A stretch of 5,194 nucleotides of DNA from CALCMJ01 sp964475415 (GTDB taxonomy: Bacteria; Bacteroidota; Bacteroidia; Chitinophagales; Saprospiraceae): positions 1-5,194 of the forward strand of contig CAYYWZ010000122.1 of the NCBI GenBank assembly GCA_964475415.1, read 5' to 3'. Within the stretch, counting starts at the first letter, position 1. The number at the start of each line of letters is the position of its first letter. Below, piece by piece: positions 1-5,194 of this stretch. The translations under genes were made by a program, and so were the position numbers. A model generated the notes under the pieces. That model had not been told where the DNA came from and searched no databases. It saw only the letters and a program-made list of their open reading frames with translations.

Positions 1-43
1 CAAAATTGCCTACCCTTTTTACAAATATATTTTTCTAATAAGA

Positions 44-2062
44 TTATTTTGTCACTATGATCTTCTTAGTAGTGAACTTAGCACCAACAGTTATATGTAG
101 GTAATAGACTCCTGTATCATAATCAGCAGTATTGTAGGGAAACAATAATTGTCCTGATTGCTTTCCATAATTTCTCTTAGCAACTAACTTACCCATAGCA
201 TCAAATATAGAGATAGATACCTCTTGCGCCTCTTGAAGATCTAGTTTTACATTCATTTGATCCGTAACTGGATTAGGATATATATGAGTGGCTTCAGATA
301 CGATAGGATCTTGAGTACTACTTAATAAAAATCCATTTTGTAATGCATCATCTACCGAAGAAAGTTCTCCATTATTGATCGCCCCTCCTGGTTGTGTCAG
401 TATTGCTATTATCTTCATATTCTCCATATCGTAGTCAGCTGGCACATTATAGTTGAAGTTGACTAATCTTGTATCACCAGCTACAGCACCATTAGAACTA
501 ATAGTCTGACCTCCAAAACCTCCAAGTAATGCTCTTGCGACAAGGTTATGTACCATCGTTGTAAATGGTACAGGATCTGGTAGATCTTCATATCCACCCA
601 TTACGGTTGCTCCTCCAGCAAAATAGTTTACTTGATTATAATTAGCATTATCACCCATTACATGATCTTCTCTGATTACAACTGACAGTCGATAATCACC
701 ATTTATATTATTTTGGAAAGTTGTCAAAACAGATATATCTAGATCTCTAGTATCTTCATCAAATAAAGCTCCTATTTCGAAAGTAGCTACTGCAGGTAAC
801 GAAAGAAAATTCAGTATCGTCGGTTCTATCTGTGATGGATCTTGTTCCGTAATTCTCATAGTCGTCGAATTAGGGAAAGTACCAAAATTTAATGCATTAT
901 CATATGCTGGAATTACCATAGGATCAGTTGTACCGTTATGTACTGCTATACCAATAAAATGATCTGGATACTTAAGATCCATAGCGTCCATAAAAACTGC
1001 TCCTCTAGGACAGAATCCACACCAGGTACCTGTCCCCTCTTCTATAACAACCTTCTTACCTTCTCTAGCAGTCATAGGTGTAAAAAATACACGTTGTAAA
1101 TCATTACATCCATTATCATCTACTGTGGTAGTTCCATTTACATTAGCGATACGTAGAGTAATATTGTTGATATTCTCTTGTATGGTATAATCTGTATCAA
1201 ATACAAAGTCGTAGCTTTCTCCAGGGGCTACACTTAGTCCTGTAAAAGATGCGTTACCAGATGAAACACCGTCGGTATAAGAAGCATCAAAAGATTCTAA
1301 AACACCATCTGTTCCATTATTAGTAACAGAGGCTCTTATAGGACCTGAAGCTCCTACTATAGGGCCTACTAGTTCCACTGATCCTATTCCTATATCATTA
1401 GTAATTACTGAAGCTTCTGTTTCATAAGCAAAAGAAATATCATCAACAAAAAATACACTAGAAGCATCTAGTGGAAATAAATCTAATGATGCAACTGAAT
1501 TGATTTCACTTTGGAAAGAAGCTATACAGTTACCATCTATTTCTACATTCCAGATATTAGCTGTTAGATTTGCCTCTATATCTAGTGTAAACCACTCACC
1601 TATGGGATATTCCGATGAGGTGATTAATGCGTTCCCGCTATTTGTAAATTCTACTAATCCATCAGCTGTAAAAGTAGTATTCATTGTCCACGTTATGCCC
1701 GGATTAACTTCTCCTTGTATATTGAAATATCCATTAGAGTTTTCTTCTATTAGAAATGCGGATGAAAACTTGAAAAATCCTGAGACATATTTATCTCCGA
1801 AGGGAAGAATAACATCTGCCGGTCCACCACCAGCTGCACCCGTAAATTTAATGGATTTTGTTCCACTATAGGCTCTTTCTTCTACAACCCTTACATCTTC
1901 AGCAGTACCAGCACCATTTCCTGACCAGGTAGTCCATACATCTGAAGAAGCAGCTAGGTATGCACCTGTATCATAGGATTCAAAATCATCAGAAAATTCT
2001 TGACCATAAGAACTTATGGCCATACAATATAGAAATAGAACAGAAAGTAAATTTTTAATCAT
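44..2062 (-). CDS. Secreted Omp28-like thioredoxin-fold protein with T9SS type A sorting domain
   Basis: Predicted to be exported by Sec, carried across the outer membrane by the type IX system, and released or anchored at the cell surface. Seen in the 672 residues: a signal peptide (about 1-20, basic MIKN then a hydrophobic stretch, cleavage near SYG-Q); a beta-rich lectin/LamG-like region (about 22-213) opening with DDFESYDTG and closing with FFVDDISF; a CARDB/Ig-like region (about 222-326); an Omp28-type thioredoxin-like domain (about 337-580) with TWCGFCPRG, Cys348 and Cys351 forming a CxxC, and a likely cis-proline at FP (396-397); and a sorting domain (593-672) starting HIYPNPV and ending in a Lys-rich KFTTKKIIVTK. 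The CxxC suggests disulfide or redox chemistry, but many Omp28 relatives have no proven activity and the substrate is unknown. The ATG at 2062 is chosen because it directly precedes the signal peptide. No clear promoter or ribosome-binding site was found upstream. The gene appears to be monocistronic. Domain calls are from pattern recognition; the sorting and CxxC domains are the firmest. Confidence 0.9.
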   Translation of the reverse strand: MIKNLLSVLFLYCMAISSYGQEFSDDFESYDTGAYLAASSDVWTTWSGNGAGTAEDVRVVEERAYSGTKSIKFTGAAGGGPADVILPFGDKYVSGFFKFSSAFLIEENSNGYFNIQGEVNPGITWTMNTTFTADGLVEFTNSGNALITSSEYPIGEWFTLDIEANLTANIWNVEIDGNCIASFQSEINSVASLDLFPLDASSVFFVDDISFAYETEASVITNDIGIGSVELVGPIVGASGPIRASVTNNGTDGVLESFDASYTDGVSSGNASFTGLSVAPGESYDFVFDTDYTIQENINNITLRIANVNGTTTVDDNGCNDLQRVFFTPMTAREGKKVVIEEGTGTWCGFCPRGAVFMDAMDLKYPDHFIGIAVHNGTTDPMVIPAYDNALNFGTFPNSTTMRITEQDPSQIEPTILNFLSLPAVATFEIGALFDEDTRDLDISVLTTFQNNINGDYRLSVVIREDHVMGDNANYNQVNYFAGGATVMGGYEDLPDPVPFTTMVHNLVARALLGGFGGQTISSNGAVAGDTRLVNFNYNVPADYDMENMKIIAILTQPGGAINNGELSSVDDALQNGFLLSSTQDPIVSEATHIYPNPVTDQMNVKLDLQEAQEVSISIFDAMGKLVAKRNYGKQSGQLLFPYNTADYDTGVYYLHITVGAKFTTKKIIVTK

Positions 2063-2257
2063 AGCAAGTGTTTTTGTAATTGTTTTAAATTCTTTGTACT
2101 ACAATATAATATTTACAGACTTATATTCATAATGAATTTCTGTTAAGAATCTTAGAGTAACTCCATAAGACATCATATAAGTAGAAATAATGTGATGATG
2201 GTGATTTGAACCTAAGTAATAAAGAGACGTCTAAAAAAATAAAATATTCCCAGAGTT
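2063..2257. other. AT-rich intergenic leader of the secreted-protein gene
   Basis: These 195 bases separate the secreted-protein gene from the end of the LRR pseudogene. They must hold the promoter of the 672-residue gene, but no good match to the Bacteroidota TTG/TAnnTTTG pair could be placed on the minus strand. An 8-base palindrome AGACGTCT lies at 2225-2232, next to a run of seven A residues in plus orientation (T on the minus strand, upstream of the palindrome in that direction), so it does not have the layout of a minus-strand terminator. A 25-codon open frame (2099-2176, minus) is present but has no coding support. Confidence 0.5.
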
Positions 2258-2806
2258 TTATCTTGTAATTTTAACATTGTAATCAGTATCGTCAAAATCA
2301 AAGTCTCCAAGCCTATTGCCTACAAATCTTGCATATTGTAAATTTTTGTATTGCAAAATTTCTGCTGGTATATTTATACTTTTCTCACCTCCAGATCGCC
2401 AGCATCTAATTGAATATATTGCGATTCTATATGAAGAATTTTAACTTTTTAAGATCTTTTATATTCGGAGGAATCACAGATCCAAAGGAAATCCATAGGT
2501 ATTCTAGCTTTTGTACAATTATAATTTTACAATTCATTTGGATTTTCAACTTTGATAGCGTGTACTTCATGGTAATTTTTCTTGCTTAGATGTCTACGAC
2601 TTTCTAAAAGGTCATAGCCATATTTTCCACCTCCGAGGAATCTAAACAGTAGAATTCTCTATTTTTATCAAAACAATGATCTAAACTAAAAATCTACATC
2701 AATAAAATAATATTCTGACTTTAGAGGACGATCCTCATTAAGCTTGGTATTTTGAGATTGACAAGAATAAAATGGTACTCAATAATAGAATTAAAATTTC
2801 TCTCAT
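2258..2806 (-). pseudogene. Decayed leucine-rich-repeat-like lipoprotein gene
   Basis: No long open frame exists here, but the minus strand reads as one protein of about 180 residues if the frame is changed about six times. An ATG at 2806 begins MREILILLLSTILFL, a hydrophobic signal. After a shift, FYSC at about 2772-2761 gives a lipobox-like cysteine followed by QSQNTKLNEDRP. The reading continues through FIDVDF (stop at 2688), FSLDHCFDKNREFYCLD, GGGKYGYDLLESRRHL, AIKVENPNEL (stop at 2529), QKLEYLWISFGSVIPPNIKD, KILHIESQYIQLDAGD, and a final open segment in the third frame, INIPAEILQYKNLQYARF to KITR and a TAA at 2258-2260. The IPPNIKDLKKLK and IPAEILQYKNLQ spacing is that of leucine-rich repeats. 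An outer-membrane or periplasmic lipoprotein with short LRRs is inferred for the ancestor. Exact shift positions are uncertain, especially near 2665-2630. Intact neighbours argue against general sequencing error. Confidence 0.7.
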
Positions 2807-2818
2807 TATACTGGGACT

Positions 2819-2845
2819 AAAAAAACAACTTTATATTAAAAAGTT
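2819..2845 (-). terminator. Possible weak terminator after the DUF697-SHOCT gene
   Basis: On the minus strand, AACTTT and AAAGTT form a 6-bp inverted repeat (2840-2845 and 2827-2832) around a 7-base loop. One G then leads into seven T residues (2825-2819). This is the layout of an intrinsic terminator, about 73 bases past the stop of the DUF697-SHOCT gene. The stem has only one G-C pair, so it would be weak, and such AT-only stems arise by chance in AT-rich DNA. It also lies just upstream of the pseudogene start. Confidence 0.3.
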
Positions 2846-2917
2846 AAAGTTTATTGAAATTTACGACTCTATTGGACATGATTATTATTAGTACATTTTC
2901 TTAAATACTATGCTAGA

Positions 2918-3550
2918 CTAAATCCCTCCTTCCTTACCTAGTATTCTCACTTTCATTTTTGTGAATTCTTCTTCGGTAAGAATTCCGTCTTTTTTTAACT
3001 CTGCAAGATCTTTGAGTTTTTGGATAACATCTTTTTTTGGACTTTTCTCTTCAGGCTCATTAACTACTTCTGATTTGCTAGTCTTTTGTTCCTGCTCTTT
3101 TTTCATTTTCCTCGCTAGATCTTTTCCTTTCTCAAATTTATCGTCATAATACTTCTTCAGTCTAGTCGGGTCAAAGTCCAAGAAGGTGCCACCTGTTTCA
3201 AAATGTTTCTTGAAAACTTCTCCTAGGGCATAAGTAGATCCACCAGATAATACAGCAAGGGTAATGCCCCCAAGTACGGAACCCACACCAGGTATAAACT
3301 TAACAGCTCTAGCTCCTAATCTTGCTAGCCCAGAGCCAGTTAGTGAAGTAATAATTGCTTTGCCTTCCGTTTCTTTGAAATCTATCTCATATAGCTTGCA
3401 CAACTGTCTAATCATATCTAGTTGTATAGCACTTACAGCAAAAAAGTCAGCAATAGGCACTGGAATAAAACCGGCTCCCATAGACCAGATCATATGATTC
3501 TTTATAACTGTATTTGCACTGTCTTTTGTATCCTTCTCCTTTTTAGCCAT
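2918..3550 (-). CDS. DUF697-family membrane protein with C-terminal SHOCT motif
   Basis: A 210-residue protein of unknown function. Residues 12-125 match the DUF697 pattern: an N-terminal helix (ANTVIKNHMIWSMGAG), the hallmark GFIPVPIADFFAVSAIQLDM (27-46), then YEIDF, a small-residue segment TGSGLARLGARAVKFIPGVG (71-90), and STYALGEVFKKHFETGG (105-121). Two hydrophobic stretches (about 22-45 and 84-111) suggest a helical-hairpin membrane association. A highly charged Lys/Glu linker (about 138-172) follows. The end (175-203, DVIQKLKDLAELKKDGILTEEEF) is a SHOCT motif, a short helical module often found at protein C-termini. DUF697 is often joined to a GTPase domain; no GTPase P-loop is seen here. 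There is no signal peptide. The ATG at 3550 is preceded by an A-rich stretch, usual for this phylum. It lies 89 bases past the oxidoreductase gene and has its own candidate promoter. Domain calls are firm; the role is unknown. Confidence 0.88.
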   Translation of the reverse strand: MAKKEKDTKDSANTVIKNHMIWSMGAGFIPVPIADFFAVSAIQLDMIRQLCKLYEIDFKETEGKAIITSLTGSGLARLGARAVKFIPGVGSVLGGITLAVLSGGSTYALGEVFKKHFETGGTFLDFDPTRLKKYYDDKFEKGKDLARKMKKEQEQKTSKSEVVNEPEEKSPKKDVIQKLKDLAELKKDGILTEEEFTKMKVRILGKEGGI

Positions 3551-3571
3551 TTTTTCTTTTGTATTTAATTA

Positions 3572-3601
3572 GAAAACTAAATAAAATCATCTAAAGTTCA
3601 A
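3572..3601 (-). promoter_or_regulatory. Candidate Bacteroidota-type promoter for the DUF697-SHOCT gene
   Basis: Reading the minus strand, TTG (3601-3599) is followed after 19 bases by TAGTTTTC (3579-3572). This matches the TAnnTTTG -7 element of Bacteroidota sigma factor promoters at every fixed base except the last, and the spacing lies in the known range. Initiation would fall near 3566, leaving a leader of about 15 bases before the ATG at 3550. A tandem GAACTT repeat overlaps the -33 element. In such AT-rich DNA a near match can arise by chance. Confidence 0.35.
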
Positions 3602-3639
3602 GTTCACTAGTTTTTTCGATCAATAAATGCTTTTTATAG

Positions 3640-4716
3640 TTAAACTTCAGCTTGTTTGTAAAGATGTTCAAACCTTTTGACATGAATTTCCGAATCTATA
3701 TCCTTTTCTTCTTCTATATGCCTCAATAACATAGCAGTGCAATAAGGCGCCAGTGAGGTGCCTTTAGTTCCCATACCATTGCATATAACAAGACCCTCGT
3801 ATTCTGGGTGACAACCGATCATCGGTCTCCTATCTATAACTGATGGTCTTACTCCAGCTTTACGTTCTTTTTTTACATAATCTACTTTTAGTAATTCTGC
3901 TATATGTTTTTGCCATTTGACATAAAACCCTTCAGTTGGTTCTTCATCTAGATCTGTCCAATTATAACCACCTCCTGACCAGTACAAGTTATCTTCTACA
4001 GGTACTAAAAATTCTTTGTCTTTTAGCATTTTATCTATTTTGCAATCAGTCAGTTCTATCATAACAGCTTCACCTTTCACAGGCTGAAAAGGGAGGTATG
4101 AAAAGTATGGATTCTGCCTATGGGCTTTATAGCCTTCACAAAAGATCACCTTACTTGTATCTAATTCTTTGTAACTCCATCGATTATCTTTTTGATATAA
4201 AGCTGCATAATCAAAATCTTCCTCTACAAGCAAACCTTTACTCCTTAGGAAATTAGAAAAATCAGCTATGAGTTTAGGAAGGTGTACATGTAATGAATTA
4301 GTGATCTCGCCCCATCCTTTTTTCTTATGTAAATGTTCAGGATATGGATCTTGTGAAGTTTCCTTTACAATATAAGGATCATAAAACGGATCTGTTTTTC
4401 TACCTTCCCAGTGATTCTCTGACTTAATATCTGGAATAACTCTTAGCACATTTCTTTTTGTGACATAGGATTTATTCAGTAAATTTCCCAATGCTCTGTA
4501 TACTACTCTTGCTTCTGGAATAAGCTTATCTATCTGCCAAGACTTAATATATTTTTTTCCTGTAACTGGATTTATAATACCTGCAGCCACCTTACTAGCA
4601 GCATGCTTATGATGATTATCTACAACTCGGATATTCTTTCCTAACTTTAGCAATCTAAATGCTATAAGGGTACCTACGAGTCCTTGACCTACTATGATAT
4701 AATCCAGTTTATCCAT
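3640..4716 (-). CDS. FAD-dependent oxidoreductase, DAO family (glycine oxidase/MnmC C-terminal type)
   Basis: Probably a cytosolic flavoenzyme oxidising an amine or amino-acid-like C-N bond. Residues 5-33 form the FAD-binding Rossmann start: DYIIVGQGLVGTLIAF with Gly10, Gly12 and Gly15 as GxGxxG, and Asp33 after the second strand to hold the ribose. The segment AASKVAAGIINPVTGKK (39-55) resembles the conserved 'AS..aaG..nP' loop of glycine oxidase and MnmC oxidase domains. Further family signs are PFQPVKGEAVMIE (209-221), AGVRPSVIDRRPMIG (287-301) and the C-terminal FAD contact GLVICNGMGTKGTSLAP (308-324). At 358 residues it is a complete single-domain enzyme with no fused methyltransferase. 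The start at 4716 overlaps the end of the YjbR gene by 8 bases; a GAGG sits directly before the ATG, too close for an ordinary Shine-Dalgarno, so reading by translational coupling is likely. The substrate cannot be told from sequence: glycine/sarcosine-type amines or a modified tRNA uridine are both possible. Confidence 0.88.
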   Translation of the reverse strand: MDKLDYIIVGQGLVGTLIAFRLLKLGKNIRVVDNHHKHAASKVAAGIINPVTGKKYIKSWQIDKLIPEARVVYRALGNLLNKSYVTKRNVLRVIPDIKSENHWEGRKTDPFYDPYIVKETSQDPYPEHLHKKKGWGEITNSLHVHLPKLIADFSNFLRSKGLLVEEDFDYAALYQKDNRWSYKELDTSKVIFCEGYKAHRQNPYFSYLPFQPVKGEAVMIELTDCKIDKMLKDKEFLVPVEDNLYWSGGGYNWTDLDEEPTEGFYVKWQKHIAELLKVDYVKKERKAGVRPSVIDRRPMIGCHPEYEGLVICNGMGTKGTSLAPYCTAMLLRHIEEEKDIDSEIHVKRFEHLYKQAEV

Positions 4717-5077
4717 CCTCTAATTTAGACAACTCTTTTATTAGAGATTTGGACAATTTTTGTTTTACAAGCATATAAGAATGATCAATCATTTCTAGAA
4801 TCAATGATCGATTAAGGTCTCCCTCTAGAATAATGGTATTCCAGTGTTTTTTACTCATATGATAACCTGGCAAAATTTCTTCAGGGTATCGGTCCCTAAG
4901 CTCTATTGCTCTTTCAGGGTCACACTTAAGATTGATTTGGGCAGGCAGTCGAGATAAGGATGTCAGCGCAAACATTTTCCCCATCAGCTTAAACACTAGT
5001 GTCTGCTCATCAAAAGGAAAGCCTTCATCTACACCTGCTTTGGACAAACAATATGTTCTAAAAAACTCGATATCCAT
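4709..5077 (-). CDS. MmcQ/YjbR family protein
   Basis: A 122-residue protein covering the whole YjbR (CyaY-like fold) family at its usual length. Conserved pieces visible in order are EGFPFDEQTLVFKLMGKMFAL (18-38), INLKCDPERAIELRDRYPE (48-66), LPGYHMSKKHWNTI (69-82) and IDHSYMLVKQKL (97-108). These include the Lys-Lys-His-Trp-Asn and His-Ser-Tyr signatures. Members are often labelled DNA-binding from structure, but the biochemical role is not established. It is first in a two-gene unit with the FAD oxidoreductase, whose start codon lies inside its last codons (Leu-Glu-Asp-Gly, TAA). The ATG at 5077 is followed directly by the conserved family start; upstream is A/T-rich (TTTTAAA) with no Shine-Dalgarno. 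A possible -7 element TATATTTA lies at 5105-5098 on the minus strand, but no TTG is at the right distance, so it is not listed separately. Confidence 0.9.
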   Translation of the reverse strand: MDIEFFRTYCLSKAGVDEGFPFDEQTLVFKLMGKMFALTSLSRLPAQINLKCDPERAIELRDRYPEEILPGYHMSKKHWNTIILEGDLNRSLILEMIDHSYMLVKQKLSKSLIKELSKLEDG

Positions 5078-5144
5078 TTTAAAATATGATTAGGCTGTAA
5101 ATATATTAGATTATTCTTAAGATCGGTTTATGTATAATGTAAAT

Positions 5145-5172
5145 AGGGATATTCGGAATTACCGATATCCCT
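5145..5172. terminator. Stem-loop, possible terminator at the right boundary
   Basis: AGGGATAT-T-CGG (5145-5156) pairs with CCGATATCCCT (5162-5172) as an 11-bp stem with one bulged T and a five-base AATTA loop. It is the strongest inverted repeat in the window and lies 68 bases upstream of the YjbR start, outside any gene. On the plus strand TTATATATAATT follows; on the minus strand TATTTACATTATA follows. Neither is a full U-tract, so it could be an imperfect terminator for a gene entering from the right, or an operator-like palindrome for the YjbR/oxidoreductase unit. Confidence 0.45.
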
Positions 5173-5194
5173 TTATATATAATTGTCTTAGAAC

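Noticed and set aside
1..43. Terminator downstream of the secreted-protein gene
   Set aside because: The 43 bases after the stop are A/T-rich but contain no convincing inverted repeat; a terminator may lie beyond the window edge.
1500..1871. Plus-strand 123-codon open frame
   Set aside because: It lies wholly inside the well-supported minus-strand secreted-protein gene and its translation shows no domain or natural composition; it is a shadow frame.
2099..2176. Minus-strand 25-codon open frame (MMSYGVTLRF...)
   Set aside because: It is too short, has no recognisable motif or ribosome-binding site, and is expected by chance in AT-rich intergenic DNA.
2225..2232. AGACGTCT palindrome as a terminator of the pseudogene
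   Set aside because: The stem is only 4 bp and its neighbouring T-run lies upstream of it on the minus strand, so the geometry is wrong.
2258..2806. Programmed frameshifting as an explanation for the broken LRR gene
   Set aside because: About six shifts in different directions, with stops at several breaks and no conserved slippery site, do not fit programmed recoding; decay is simpler.
2961..3149. Plus-strand 62-codon open frame, Ser/Phe-rich
   Set aside because: It is the antisense of the Lys/Glu-rich linker and SHOCT end of the DUF697 gene; the composition is what complementing Lys and Glu codons gives.
3264..3497. Plus-strand 77-codon open frame
   Set aside because: It is antisense to the DUF697 core, which has clear family motifs; no independent evidence of coding.

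Overview
The window is AT-rich chromosomal DNA from a member of the Bacteroidota. The best evidence is a large secreted protein with a type IX secretion (T9SS) C-terminal sorting domain and an Omp28-like thioredoxin-fold domain. A-rich leaders without clear Shine-Dalgarno sequences, and one candidate promoter of the Bacteroidota type (TTG ... TAnnTTTG), agree with this. The genus cannot be read from the sequence; a marine flavobacterial or saprospiral type is a guess.

Everything recognisable is coded on the minus strand, so transcription runs from high to low coordinates. From right to left: (1) a stem-loop at the right edge (5145-5172), probably marking a transcription-unit boundary; (2) a two-gene unit, a YjbR/MmcQ-family small protein (4709-5077) overlapping by 8 bases an FAD-dependent oxidoreductase of the D-amino-acid-oxidase/glycine-oxidase/MnmC type (3640-4716); (3) a small membrane protein combining a DUF697 domain with a C-terminal SHOCT motif (2918-3550), with its own candidate promoter and a weak terminator; (4) an 855-base stretch without an intact gene (2063-2917), most of which (2258-2806) is a decayed small lipoprotein gene with leucine-rich-repeat-like segments, broken by about six reading-frame changes; (5) a 672-residue secreted multidomain protein (44-2062).

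Only the YjbR/oxidoreductase pair looks like a co-translated unit. The DUF697-SHOCT gene and the secreted Omp28-like protein appear to be independent units, and nothing ties all the genes into one pathway. No tRNA, rRNA, CRISPR array, insertion sequence or phage gene was seen. I do not see a new multi-gene system. The most informative unlisted item is the LRR-lipoprotein pseudogene, reconstructed by following the reading through all three minus-strand frames.
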